Part shown: positions 34,170-42,985 of the stretch, piece by piece
Position numbering within the stretch: position 1 is the first letter of the stretch
Layout of the letters: each line of letters begins with the position of its first letter
Program-made: the position numbers and the translations under genes
From: Solirubrum puertoriconensis
GTDB lineage: Bacteria; Bacteroidota; Bacteroidia; Cytophagales; Hymenobacteraceae
DNA: 64,000 bases
Direction: 5' to 3'
NCBI RefSeq assembly: GCF_001483135.1
Contig: NZ_LNAL01000008.1
Coordinates: 1,116,001-1,180,000, forward strand
Notes under the pieces: generated by a model
Seen by the model: the letters and a program-made list of their open reading frames with translations, nothing else
Database searches by the model: none
What the model was told of the DNA's origin: nothing

Positions 34170-36690
34170 GAACTTGCTAACGCCTGCGTTGGTGCGGGCC
34201 GTAGGCTACACCATCCTGCACTCGCTGTGGCAGGGGGCGGTGGTGGCAATAGCCCTGGCTGGCTTGCTGCTGCTGCTGCGCCGCCACTCGCCCCAAGTGC
34301 GCTACGGCGCTACGGCCGCGGCCCTCGGGCTGGTGCTGCTGCTGGCCGCCGTTACGTTTGTGCGCTACTACCTTACGGCCCTGCCCGGCGCCAGCAACGG
34401 CCCCGTTACGGCCGTGGTAATGGTGTCGGATGCGGTAGGGGCCCAAAGCAACGCTAACGGCGCTGCCCTGTTGGCCGACGAAGGCCCGCTGAGCGCCAAA
34501 ACCGTGCTGCGTTACATCGAGCAACACTTGCCGCTGCTGGTTACGCTGTGGTTTATGGGCCTGCTAACGATGACACTGCGCATGCTTGGCGGCTTGGCCT
34601 ACGTGCAACGCCTGCGCCACTACGGCACGCAGCCCCTAGGTCTGGCCTGGCAAAACCGACTAGCCAACCTCGCTGAGCGTGCCGGCCTGCAGCGCCCCGT
34701 GGCTCTCCTTGAGTCGTCGATGGTGCGGGTGCCCATGGTTATTGGCCACCTGCGGCCTGTTATTCTGCTGCCCCTAGGTGCCGTGGCGGGTTTATCAACG
34801 CTGCAGCTCGAGGCCATTCTGGCCCACGAGCTGGCCCACGTAGTGCGGCGCGACTACCTCGTGAACCTGCTGCAATCGGTAGCCGAAATCCTGTTGTTCT
34901 ACCACCCGGCGGTGTGGTTCCTGACGGCCACGCTGCGCTCGGAGCGCGAAAACTGCTGCGACGACGTAGCCGCCTCGCTCTGCGGTGACCCGCTGGTGCT
35001 GGCCCGCGCCCTGGCTGCGCTGGCCGAGTTGGGCCTCGAACGTGCCGTTGCCCCGCGCCTGACGATGGCAGCCGTGGGGCCCAAGGGCTCGTTGCTGGGC
35101 CGGGTGCGCCGTTTGGTGCAAGGCCGCACGGCGCCCACTTTCTCCGAAGGTTTTATGGCCGCCTGCGTGGTAATGGCTGGCTTGGTGCTGCTGTCGTTTA
35201 CGGCTGCTGCCGCCCTGGCCAACCCGCGCCTGGCCGCCGAAGCGCCCCGCCTGCTCCGCTCCACGGTGCTCAAGCCCTTTATGCCCGCTGTTGAAGCCGC
35301 GCTGCCTGCCTTGCCTGCTTTGGAGGAGGAATGCCCCGAGGAAGCTGCGCTGGCCGCTAAGCCGGTGGGTAATGCCGCCGACGACGATGAGGACAAGCGC
35401 AAGCGCAAAAACAAGCGCAACAGCGACACCCGTGTGGTAGTAGTTGATCGGGGCCTCGAAACCCGCGGCCGCCGCGGCGAGCCTGGCACCGTAGTTATCG
35501 AGAAGGATAAGAAAGGCCGGCTGAAAGAACTGTACGTGAACGGCCAGCGCGTGGAAACCGGCGACGAAAGCCGCCGCGGCGGCAAGTCAAAAGCCGACGA
35601 GCAGGTGCGCGTAATTCAGCTGCCCGCCACGGCCCACGGCCGCCACTACACGCCCGGTACCTACGAGTTTCACTTCGATAACGGCCTCGACGAGAAGAAG
35701 CTCCGTGGCCAGCTGCGCCAGCTTGAGTCGGGCACCAACTGGGTGCGCGTACCTTCCGAGGGTGAAGTGCGCATCATCAACCGCGATGCGCTGGTAACAG
35801 CCGAGCGCGCCTTGGCCAAGGCCCGCCTGAGCGGCGACCTGAGCGAAGAGGAGCGCGAGCGGATTGAGGATGAACTGGACCGCCTGCGCGACCAGCGCGA
35901 GGAACTGCACGAGCGCGATGCCGAGCAGCGCGCCCGCGAGGCCGAAGCCCGCGCCCGTTACAACGAGGAGCGCGCCCGCATCAACGAAGAGCGGGCCCGC
36001 GTAAACGAGGAGCGTGCCCGCGAGCGGGAAGCCCGGGCTCGGGAGCGTGAGGCGGAGGCCCGTGAGCGGGAGCGTAAGTTCCGCGAAGGGGAAGAAGCCT
36101 TTATTAAGGAGCTGAGCAAGGAAGGCCTGATCAGCGACGTTAATTCTTTCCAGCTGCTGCTGAACAACTCGCGCATGGTGGTAAACGGCAAAGAGCAGCC
36201 CGAGAATGTGCGCCGCAAATTTCTGGACCTCTGGACCAAGCACACCGGCCGCAACATGACGGGCTCTACCTCGCTCTCCATCAACCGCAACGGTGGCAAC
36301 TCCAACATCTGGATTTCGGGCAGTGATTCGGGCCACGGCGTAGAGGCGCCGGTGCCTCCCACGCCCCCTGCAGCTCCGCGGCCACCTAGGGCTCCGCGTT
36401 CGGCTGCCGGCGCCTTGGCACCACTGCCTCCGCTGCCGCCAAGCGCCCCCCGCCCGCCGCGTGCGCCGCGCCGGAGCACCATGGTAAACGGTGTGAACCT
36501 GGGCGAGGAGCTGCGCAAAGATGGCCTCATCAGCGACGCCGACCGCAGCTACGAGTTTCGCCTGAACAACAGCGAAATGGTGGTGAACGGCAAAAAGCAA
36601 CCCACCGCTATGGCCAGCAAGTACCGCAAGCTGCTGGGCGGCGACAAGGGCGGTAAAGTCGACATCAACATTGTGCTGCGAGAAGACTGA
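34156..36690 (+). CDS. M56 (BlaR1-type) membrane metallopeptidase with large C-terminal extension
   Basis: An 844-residue sensor-protease. Membrane segments lie at about 13-42, 53-72, 125-145 and 330-355. The zinc site HELAH is at 224-228, with Glu in SERENCCDD near 264. Expected to cleave the overlapping BlaI-type repressor. The C-terminal part is not a penicillin-binding domain: it has a strand-rich region (about 420-540), a highly charged coiled coil built of NEERAR-like repeats (about 550-645), and two copies of one module, EGLISDVNSFQLLLNNSRMV (about 655) and DGLISDADRSYEFRLNNSEM (about 795), separated by a proline-rich linker. The inducing signal is unknown. Confidence 0.9.
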   Translation: MNWLENLLTPALVRAVGYTILHSLWQGAVVAIALAGLLLLLRRHSPQVRYGATAAALGLVLLLAAVTFVRYYLTALPGASNGPVTAVVMVSDAVGAQSNANGAALLADEGPLSAKTVLRYIEQHLPLLVTLWFMGLLTMTLRMLGGLAYVQRLRHYGTQPLGLAWQNRLANLAERAGLQRPVALLESSMVRVPMVIGHLRPVILLPLGAVAGLSTLQLEAILAHELAHVVRRDYLVNLLQSVAEILLFYHPAVWFLTATLRSERENCCDDVAASLCGDPLVLARALAALAELGLERAVAPRLTMAAVGPKGSLLGRVRRLVQGRTAPTFSEGFMAACVVMAGLVLLSFTAAAALANPRLAAEAPRLLRSTVLKPFMPAVEAALPALPALEEECPEEAALAAKPVGNAADDDEDKRKRKNKRNSDTRVVVVDRGLETRGRRGEPGTVVIEKDKKGRLKELYVNGQRVETGDESRRGGKSKADEQVRVIQLPATAHGRHYTPGTYEFHFDNGLDEKKLRGQLRQLESGTNWVRVPSEGEVRIINRDALVTAERALAKARLSGDLSEEERERIEDELDRLRDQREELHERDAEQRAREAEARARYNEERARINEERARVNEERAREREARAREREAEARERERKFREGEEAFIKELSKEGLISDVNSFQLLLNNSRMVVNGKEQPENVRRKFLDLWTKHTGRNMTGSTSLSINRNGGNSNIWISGSDSGHGVEAPVPPTPPAAPRPPRAPRSAAGALAPLPPLPPSAPRPPRAPRRSTMVNGVNLGEELRKDGLISDADRSYEFRLNNSEMVVNGKKQPTAMASKYRKLLGGDKGGKVDINIVLRED

Positions 36691-36736
36691 TTTACCGCAG
36701 CCCTACCCACTGCTTGTATGACTAAGTAAGCAGCCA

Positions 36737-36775
36737 AAGCCGGTTGGGGTGCCTACCCCAACCGGCTTCTATTTT
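36737..36775 (+). terminator. Terminator after the M56 gene
   Basis: A 14-bp stem AAGCCGGTTGGGGT (36737-36750) with its complement (36755-36768), loop GCCT, followed by ATTTTT. Confidence 0.9.
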
Positions 36776-36824
36776 TGCGCCGCACCTAGGGTTGTTGTGG
36801 CCAGCGTCACATGCATGTTTGCCC

Positions 36825-36840
36825 TCACATAAATATGTGA
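36825..36840. promoter_or_regulatory. Possible operator palindrome upstream of the DUF5916 gene
   Basis: TCACATAAATATGTGA has perfect 7-base arms around AA, 84 bases before the next start codon; another TCACAT lies at 36807-36812. The bases are AT-rich within GC-rich DNA. The cognate regulator is unknown. Confidence 0.4.
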
Positions 36841-36924
36841 TGAAGCACAGGCAACCGCGCAGGCACCAACTGCATCTATTAGCGCACTTCATCATCCGCC
36901 GCCCATTTTCTGCCGCCGTTGCCT

Positions 36925-39504
36925 ATGCTCACACGTACGCTATTACTGATTCTTTGTAGCCTCTTCATACGTTTGGCATGGGCGCAAACCCCAAGCGCAG
37001 CGGGCACTACACCCGCCACGAAAAAGCAGTTGCAGGCCCAGCGCATTACAGAAGGCATTAAGCTCGACGGCATACTGGATGAAGCCGTGTGGCAGCAAGC
37101 GCCCATTGCCACCGATTTTGTGGAGATGCGCCCCAACCCCGGTGCGCTCGAAAAAAACAAAACCGAAGTGCGCGTGCTCTACGACGACGCCAACCTGTAC
37201 GTGGGCGCCATCATGCACGACGTGTCGCCCGATGCTATCCTGCGCGAGCTATCGGCCCGCGACCAGTTCGGCAACTCCGATTTCATCGGCATCTTTTTGG
37301 ATACCTACCACGATAAGCTAAACGGCTACGGCTTTTTCGTGACGACGGGCGGCGTACAGATGGATGCACGCTACTCGCCGGCCGGCGGCGAAGACTGGAA
37401 CTGGAACGCCGTGTGGGACTCGCGCACTACCATGCAGGGCAACGACTGGATTGCCGAGCTGCGCATTCCGTACTCGGCCATTCGCTTCAGCAACGCGCCC
37501 GAGCAGCTGTGGGGTCTCAACTTTATGCGCCGCCGCAAAAAGGACAACCAGGATTTCACTTGGAACGAGGTAAAGCCCGCCATCGATGGTTTTGTGAACC
37601 AATGGGGTACGCTACAAGGCGTGCGCGACGTGAAGCCGCCCTTGCGCCTCTCGCTGACGCCCTACGTATCGAGCTACCTGGAGCATTACCCGTACAACGA
37701 GCAGGGCAAGCGCAACACCAGCACCAGCTTTAACGGCGGGGCCGACGTGAAGTGGGGCATCAACGAGAGCTTTACCCTGGACGCTACGCTGGTGCCGGAC
37801 TTCGGGCAGGTGCAGAGCGACAATCAGGTGCTAAACCTGTCGCCCTTTGAAGTGCAATTCGCCGAAAACCGGCAGTTCTTCACCGAGGGTACCGAGCTTT
37901 TCAACAAAGGCGGACTGTTTTACTCGCGGCGGGTAGGAGCACAGCCCATAGGCGTTGGGCAAGTAGAAGGCCAACTGCGCCGAGGCTACTACGACAACGA
38001 CGGCCAGCGCGTGGCGGGCGAATATGTGGTGCAGAACCCGGGCGTAACGCGGCTGCTGAACGCCACCAAAATATCGGGCCGTACCAAGGGTGGCCTGGGG
38101 GTGGGCGTGTTCAACGCGCTCAGCAACGATGTCTACGCCATTGTGCAAGACAGCACCAGCGGCGAGCAGCGCAAAATCCTGACCCAGCCCTTCAGCAACT
38201 ACAGCATTGCTGTGCTCGATCAGTCGCTGAAGAACAATTCCTACGTCTCGCTCATTAATACCAACGTGACGCGCTGGGGCCAAACCTACGACGCCAACGT
38301 AACGGGCGGCCTGTTCCGGTTTGCCAACAAAAGCAACTCTTACGCCGTGGATGGCCGCGTGGTGTACTCGCGCCGGCGCGGCAACAGCTTCGGCTCCGAC
38401 AAGCAAATCGACGACCGCGACGGGTACAAGTACTCTCTGAGCGTAGGCAAGATCAGCGGCGCGTTTACCTGGACACTAAGCCACGGTATCGAATCGGACC
38501 GGTACAACCCCAACGACCTGGGTATTTTGTTCGGCAACAACAAAATCTCGCAGGAGCTGCAGGTACGCTACAACAAGTTCAAGCCCTTCTGGAAGGTTAA
38601 TAACCTCTCTACCTACCTAGGTACCTACTACGGGTTGCTGTACTCGCCAACGCGCTACCAGGCCGTGAACTTGTACGGCGGCGCTAACACTACTTTTACC
38701 AAAAGCTTCCTGAGCACAGGCTTTTACTTTGAACTGTACCCCGTAACGCGGGATTATTTCGAGCCGCGTCAGTACCCGTTGGGCCGCTATTTCGTCAGGA
38801 AACCTGCCAATGCAGTGGTGGGGGGCTACGTCTCCTCCGATTACCGCAAAAAGCTGGCCTTGGACGTGAATATGAACTTGGTGCCGTATGCCCAGGACGA
38901 CCGGCTGCCGCGTCCGCGCCGCATGGATGTCAGCTTTGGCATCTCGCCCCGTTACCGCGTAAACAATCAGCTGAACTTTCGCTACAGCATCGATTGGAGC
39001 TTGAACCACAACCAAATCGGCTACGTGAACGGCGGCATGAGCAAAGATGAACCGCTCGATCAGCCTTTCGCAGAACAAGGCCAGGTAATTTTGGGACGGC
39101 GCAACGTGGTGACGGTGTCGAACGTGGTGCAGATGGCCTACACCTTCAACAACCGCATGTCGTTTACGCTGCGCACGCGCCACTACACCAGCAACGTGCG
39201 CTACCGCGACTTCGCGCGCCTCTTGCCCGGCGGCGACGAGGAGCTCATCGACTACCGCCGCAACCGCGACAACACCTACAACGCCTTCAACGTGGACGCG
39301 GTGTACTCCTGGTGGTTCGCGCCCGGCTCGCAGGTGAGCTTCGTGTGGAAAAACGCCGGCTCCACCTTTTTGCAAGCCGAGCAAGCCACGCCGCTGTACT
39401 TCGACAACCTGAACAACACCATCAACACTCCGCACAACAACTCGGTGTCCATCAAGGTGCTGTACTACCTCGATTACCTTGCGCTGCGCCCCAAGCGCAA
39501 CTAA
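36925..39504 (+). CDS. DUF5916 outer-membrane barrel with CBM9-like N-terminal domain
   Basis: An 859-residue protein. ATG 36925 gives the signal peptide MLTRTLLLILCSLFIRLAWA. Residues about 35-215 are a carbohydrate-binding family 9-like sandwich (ITEGIKLDGILDEAVWQQAP, DANLYVGAIMHDV, FFVTTGGVQMDARYS). The rest is the DUF5916 barrel, recognised by VPDFGQVQSDNQVLNLSPFE and QFFTEGTELFNKGGLFYSRR, and ends on amphipathic strands. Such proteins are common in Bacteroidota outer membranes; function is not known, and sugar binding is only suggested by the N-terminal fold. Single gene with an upstream palindrome. Confidence 0.88.
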   Translation: MLTRTLLLILCSLFIRLAWAQTPSAAGTTPATKKQLQAQRITEGIKLDGILDEAVWQQAPIATDFVEMRPNPGALEKNKTEVRVLYDDANLYVGAIMHDVSPDAILRELSARDQFGNSDFIGIFLDTYHDKLNGYGFFVTTGGVQMDARYSPAGGEDWNWNAVWDSRTTMQGNDWIAELRIPYSAIRFSNAPEQLWGLNFMRRRKKDNQDFTWNEVKPAIDGFVNQWGTLQGVRDVKPPLRLSLTPYVSSYLEHYPYNEQGKRNTSTSFNGGADVKWGINESFTLDATLVPDFGQVQSDNQVLNLSPFEVQFAENRQFFTEGTELFNKGGLFYSRRVGAQPIGVGQVEGQLRRGYYDNDGQRVAGEYVVQNPGVTRLLNATKISGRTKGGLGVGVFNALSNDVYAIVQDSTSGEQRKILTQPFSNYSIAVLDQSLKNNSYVSLINTNVTRWGQTYDANVTGGLFRFANKSNSYAVDGRVVYSRRRGNSFGSDKQIDDRDGYKYSLSVGKISGAFTWTLSHGIESDRYNPNDLGILFGNNKISQELQVRYNKFKPFWKVNNLSTYLGTYYGLLYSPTRYQAVNLYGGANTTFTKSFLSTGFYFELYPVTRDYFEPRQYPLGRYFVRKPANAVVGGYVSSDYRKKLALDVNMNLVPYAQDDRLPRPRRMDVSFGISPRYRVNNQLNFRYSIDWSLNHNQIGYVNGGMSKDEPLDQPFAEQGQVILGRRNVVTVSNVVQMAYTFNNRMSFTLRTRHYTSNVRYRDFARLLPGGDEELIDYRRNRDNTYNAFNVDAVYSWWFAPGSQVSFVWKNAGSTFLQAEQATPLYFDNLNNTINTPHNNSVSIKVLYYLDYLALRPKRN

Positions 39505-39519
39505 CCGCAACCTCTCGCT

Positions 39520-39924
39520 ATGAAAGCTCAACGCCTAGGTGCTGTGGCCTTGCTCGTGCGCGACTATGACGAAGCCATAACGTTTTACACCCGCGCCCTA
39601 GGTTTCGAGCTGATCGAGGACACCAACCAAGGCAACGGCAAGCGGTGGGTACTGGTGGCACCGCCGGGCGCGTTGCCGGGTACTTGCCTGCTGCTAGCCA
39701 AGGCCGAAGGCGACGAGCAAGTGCAGGCCGTAGGCAACCAGAGCGGCGGCCGCGTGTTCCTGTTTTTGTATACCGACGATTTTTGGCGCGACTACCACGC
39801 CATGCGCGAGCGAGGCGTGCACTTTTTAGAGGAGCCGCGCACCGAAGCCTACGGCACCGTGGCCGTGTTTCGCGACTACTACGGCAACAAGTGGGATTTG
39901 CTGGAGCCTCGTGCTGCCGAGTAG
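39520..39924 (+). CDS. VOC / glyoxalase-superfamily protein
   Basis: A 134-residue two-module vicinal oxygen chelate protein: GAVALLVRDYDEAITFYTRA at the start and DDFWRDYHAMRERGVHFLEE with AVFRDYYGNKWDLLEP at the end. One expected metal Glu (WDLLE) is present; the first metal His is replaced (VALLV), so a typical glyoxalase I site is incomplete. Cytoplasmic; substrate unknown. It starts 15 bases after the DUF5916 gene and may share its transcript. Confidence 0.85.
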   Translation: MKAQRLGAVALLVRDYDEAITFYTRALGFELIEDTNQGNGKRWVLVAPPGALPGTCLLLAKAEGDEQVQAVGNQSGGRVFLFLYTDDFWRDYHAMRERGVHFLEEPRTEAYGTVAVFRDYYGNKWDLLEPRAAE

Positions 39925-39940
39925 CCCTAGCCCCTAGGTG

Positions 39941-40918
39941 CTACAAATCGAGTAGCTCGTCGGCAGCAGCAAAGGCCGATTTTTCGCCGCGCATCACCTG
40001 CTCGCGAATTGCGCCTAGTTGCTGCTGCACCGCGGGGCGGGCATAGAAGCGCTCCTCCAGTGCCTCCCGGATGCTGTGGTGTAGCCACTGCAAGTTTTGC
40101 TCTTGCCGGCGGCGCTCGAAGTAGCCGTTGCCGCGCGCGTGTTCCAGGTAGCGTTGTAGTTCTTCCCACACGCCGGGCACGCCTTCGCCGGTAAGGGCCG
40201 AGCAGGTGCGCACCACGGGTGCCCAACCCGAGCTGCCCAGCGGAAACAGGTGCAACGCGCCCTGGTACTCGCGGCGGGCGCGTTTGGCGGCCAGTTCGTT
40301 GCCCGAGTCGGCTTTGGTGATGACGACGGCATCGGCCATTTCCATGATGCCGCGCTTCACGCCCTGCAGCTCGTCGCCGGCACCGGCCAGCATCAGCAGC
40401 AAAAAGAAATCGACCATGCCGTGCACGGCCGTTTCGCTTTGTCCCACGCCCACGGTTTCGACGAAGATGACGTCGTAACCAGCCGCTTCGCACAGCAGCA
40501 GGGCCTCGCGCGTAGCCCGTGCCACGCCACCTAGGGAGCGGCCCGCCGGCGAAGGCCGAATGTAGGCATTGGCGTGCGCCGAAAGGTGCTGCATGCGGGT
40601 TTTGTCGCCCAGAATGCTGCCGCCGCTGCGTTGGCTGGTGGGGTCGATGGCCAGCACGGCCAGGCGCAAGCCCAATTGCTCCACCACGTACATGCCCAAG
40701 GCCTCGATGAAGGTGCTTTTGCCCACGCCCGGCACCCCCGTAATACCAATGCGCACCGAGCGACCCGTGCGCGGCAGCACGGCGCCAAGCACTTGCTGCG
40801 CCAGCGCGTGGTCGGTAGCCAAGGTGCTTTCAACGAGGGTAATGGCGCGGCTGAGCACGAGCCGGTCGCCGGCAAGCAAGCCTTTGGTGTATTGTTCAGC
40901 GGTAAGGCGTCGGGCCAA
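39941..40918 (-). CDS. meaB: Methylmalonyl-CoA mutase-associated GTPase MeaB
   Basis: A 325-residue G3E GTPase that protects and reloads B12-dependent methylmalonyl-CoA mutase. Visible: Walker A GVPGVGKST (about residues 60-68), AIDPTSQRSGGSILGDKTRM with the switch regions, ETVGVGQSE and the base-specificity region TKAD. The C-terminal dimerisation arm is present. The start appears to be TTG 40918; no ATG or GTG is near the conserved N-terminus. The mutase subunits are not in this window; the acyl-CoA carboxylase at 19316-20980 could belong to related acyl-CoA metabolism. Confidence 0.93.
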   Translation of the reverse strand: MARRLTAEQYTKGLLAGDRLVLSRAITLVESTLATDHALAQQVLGAVLPRTGRSVRIGITGVPGVGKSTFIEALGMYVVEQLGLRLAVLAIDPTSQRSGGSILGDKTRMQHLSAHANAYIRPSPAGRSLGGVARATREALLLCEAAGYDVIFVETVGVGQSETAVHGMVDFFLLLMLAGAGDELQGVKRGIMEMADAVVITKADSGNELAAKRARREYQGALHLFPLGSSGWAPVVRTCSALTGEGVPGVWEELQRYLEHARGNGYFERRRQEQNLQWLHHSIREALEERFYARPAVQQQLGAIREQVMRGEKSAFAAADELLDL

Positions 40919-40950
40919 AGCAGAGGGGCTAGGTAGGCAGTCGGGAAAAT

Positions 40951-40979
40951 CAAAGCCGCAGCACGGAGCGGCGGCTTTG
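40951..40979 (-). terminator. Hairpin upstream of meaB
   Basis: Stem CAAAGCCGC (40951-40959) with GCGGCTTTG (40971-40979). It is the second of two hairpins after the WD40-like gene; it may be a backup terminator or part of the meaB leader. Confidence 0.5.
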
Positions 40980-41044
40980 GGTGGATAAAAATACTTACTC
41001 GTGGGCTACGGCAAGGAGCTGCCTGGGTTGGGGCTGCAAACAAA

Positions 41045-41073
41045 CCGGGCCGAGCGTTGTGTGCTCGGCCCGG
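41045..41073 (-). terminator. Terminator after the secreted propeller gene
   Basis: Stem CCGGGCCGAGC (41045-41055) with GCTCGGCCCGG (41063-41073), immediately past the stop codon at 41078, with T-rich sequence beyond on the minus strand. Confidence 0.8.
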
Positions 41074-41077
41074 GGCG

Positions 41078-42184
41078 TTAGGGTTTCTGCTGAAAGTAGA
41101 TTTGGATGAAGTTGGGCAGCCCCAGCTTGCCGCGTCGGCCGCCGAGCTTAATGCCGTCGTCGACGTATTTGCTGCCCATGCCCATGGCGTTGGGGTTTTC
41201 GATAACGCCTAGGTAGGGGTTGTCTTCGCGGGCCACGTAGATGCGGCCATCGGGGCCGAGCTGCAGCGAGCCGATTTTGCGGTTGGCCGAGTTGCCCACG
41301 GCGGTTTTGGTGCCACTGGCCAAATCTACCTGCCACACTTGCGCGTTGCCGCCGCCGTTGCCATTGCTGGTAGCGTAAAGCTTGCTGCCATCGGGCGAAA
41401 ACTCCACGCCGTACGCTTCCTCAAAGGGGCCGTACGATTTGGGGTTGCTCACCTTGCCAGTAGCGTTGTCGAAATCGAATACCTCCACGCGGTTGGCCTC
41501 GCGCCAGATAGCTACGGCCAGTTTACGGCCATCGGGCGAGAACTTCATGCAGCCAATGGCGTTGCGACCGGGGCCGGCGTGCATAGCGCCCACGTTGCTG
41601 AGGTTGGGCTTGGTTACCACACCGTCGGGCGTAACGAGGTAGCTCACGAAGGCATTGGAGTTCCAGCGGTGGCCCACCACCCAAATGTCGCGGCCGTTGC
41701 GGTGGCGCACGGCGGCTAACTTTTCGGCTACCGGCGAAATCAGCAGCATGTTGCTGCGCTTCACGTCGCCGAGGCCGCCTTCGGCCGTCATATCAACCAC
41801 GGAGTAGCGCATGCCGTTGGAGCTGCCTTCGGCACCGGTAGTGAAGATGTAGAACACGTTGCCGCTGCCGGGGTCGGGCACGATGAGGGCGCTCTGGCTG
41901 CTCGATTTGCTGCCCATCAGGTTTTTACCGTTCAGCATGGGCTCGTGCTGGCGGTTCCAGACGGTGACGCCGTTGGTGTAGAATAGCAACTGCCCGCGTG
42001 AGGTAGTCGCCACCGACGAGCCCTCGTAGGTGCTCAGCTTGCCATCGAGCAGGGGCGTGGGGGCACCCTGCCGGAAATCGAGGCCGGCCTCTTGGCCAAA
42101 GTACCAGATGGAGGATTGCTGTTGGGCCTGAACTCCTAGGGCGCCGAACAGTAGAAAGAGGAACGGAAAAAGTCGAAAACGCAT
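41078..42184 (-). CDS. Secreted beta-propeller protein
   Basis: A 368-residue protein with signal peptide (MRFRLFPFLFLLFGALGVQA) and a WD40-like propeller. The opening SIWYFGQEAGLDF and QLLFYTNGVTVWNRQHEPML followed by SSQSALIVPDPGSG are typical of Bacteroidota proteins that often carry a gliding-associated C-terminal domain. This copy stops after the propeller (NFIQIYFQQKP) and has no such domain. Later blades show FSPDGRKLAVAIW and FSPDGSKLYATSN. ATG 42190, two codons upstream, is also possible. Location: periplasm or surface. Confidence 0.82.
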   Translation of the reverse strand: MRFRLFPFLFLLFGALGVQAQQQSSIWYFGQEAGLDFRQGAPTPLLDGKLSTYEGSSVATTSRGQLLFYTNGVTVWNRQHEPMLNGKNLMGSKSSSQSALIVPDPGSGNVFYIFTTGAEGSSNGMRYSVVDMTAEGGLGDVKRSNMLLISPVAEKLAAVRHRNGRDIWVVGHRWNSNAFVSYLVTPDGVVTKPNLSNVGAMHAGPGRNAIGCMKFSPDGRKLAVAIWREANRVEVFDFDNATGKVSNPKSYGPFEEAYGVEFSPDGSKLYATSNGNGGGNAQVWQVDLASGTKTAVGNSANRKIGSLQLGPDGRIYVAREDNPYLGVIENPNAMGMGSKYVDDGIKLGGRRGKLGLPNFIQIYFQQKP

Positions 42185-42381
42185 GTGCATTTACCACGGC
42201 CAAACCGGAGGGTTAGCGGTTGGGCTTGGCCGACTAATAACGCAAAAGCGTGCCAAACAGAGACGCGAGGCAGAAATTGCGTGTGTAAGGTGTTGAGATA
42301 AGGCCCAGTGCGCCTGCCGCCGTTGTGCATACCTAGGTGCTACTAAAGGATGTTGAGGTGCGCTAGTAAAGCGAACTAGCG

Positions 42382-42400
42382 GTAGGCCGAGGCGGCCTAC
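42382..42400 (-). terminator. Hairpin after the Nudix gene
   Basis: GTAGGCC (42382-42388) pairs with GGCCTAC (42394-42400), with outer CTAG pairing. It lies 7 bases past the Nudix stop codon on the minus strand. Confidence 0.45.
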
Positions 42401-42407
42401 TAGCAAC

Positions 42408-42950
42408 CTATACCGCCCACTCACCCGCTAGCAACCTAGGCAGCAGTGGCCGCACAATGCGGTAGCTCAGGCCCCAGAGTTTATGCTCGCCGATGCGGAT
42501 AAACGAGATGGGCATGGGGCGAGGCCAGCCGTCGAGCTGCCAGTGCTCGGTGGCGTGATTGGCCGGGTTGGCTAGGTCGGCCACGCGTACTTCTAACACC
42601 TCTTCCACTTCGCGCTCCAGCCAGCGCCACACCTCGGGGCGGGTAATGCGGGCCAGAAAAGGCGCTACCTGGTAACCCGTGGTAATGGTGCTGATGATGG
42701 GCAGCTCGGTAAGCACCTGAATGGCCGAGCTAGGCAGGTGTACTTCCTCTTCGGCTTCGCGCAGGGCGGTGTGCAGCAAGGAGGCATCGGTGGGGTCGTG
42801 CTTGCCGCCCGGGAAAGCCAGCTGTCCGCCGTGTACGCCGAAGTTGCTGCGCCGCACCAGCACTAGGCGCAGTTCGCCCTCGGCGTCGCGGTACACGGGC
42901 ACGAGCACAGCGGCGGGGCGGAGGGTGGCAAGTGTGGTAGGCTCCGACAT
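42408..42950 (-). CDS. Nudix hydrolase, CoA pyrophosphatase type
   Basis: A 180-residue Nudix enzyme of the CoA diphosphatase branch (NUDT7/8-like): HGGQLAFPGGKHDPTD followed by ALREAEEEVHL makes the extended Nudix box, and VLVRRSNFGVHGG upstream fits the CoA-specific UPF0035 pattern. These enzymes split CoA or acyl-CoA into 4'-phosphopantetheine and ADP. The frame is open further upstream, but ATG 42950 (MSEPTTLATLRPAAVLVPV) starts the domain and avoids the cupin gene. It lies 35 bases after that cupin gene. Confidence 0.88.
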   Translation of the reverse strand: MSEPTTLATLRPAAVLVPVYRDAEGELRLVLVRRSNFGVHGGQLAFPGGKHDPTDASLLHTALREAEEEVHLPSSAIQVLTELPIISTITTGYQVAPFLARITRPEVWRWLEREVEEVLEVRVADLANPANHATEHWQLDGWPRPMPISFIRIGEHKLWGLSYRIVRPLLPRLLAGEWAV

Positions 42951-42985
42951 GCGGTACTTGTTGCTAATTAACCTAGGGCTGCGCG

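Noticed and set aside
33756-36690. A beta-lactam resistance operon
   Set aside because: The regulator pair is of BlaI/BlaR1 type, but no beta-lactamase or PBP gene is linked and the sensor lacks a penicillin-binding domain.
35587-39531. Several antisense open frames of 190-340 codons opposite the M56 and DUF5916 genes
   Set aside because: They are GC-rich shadow frames with compositionally odd proteins; the plus strand holds clear domains.
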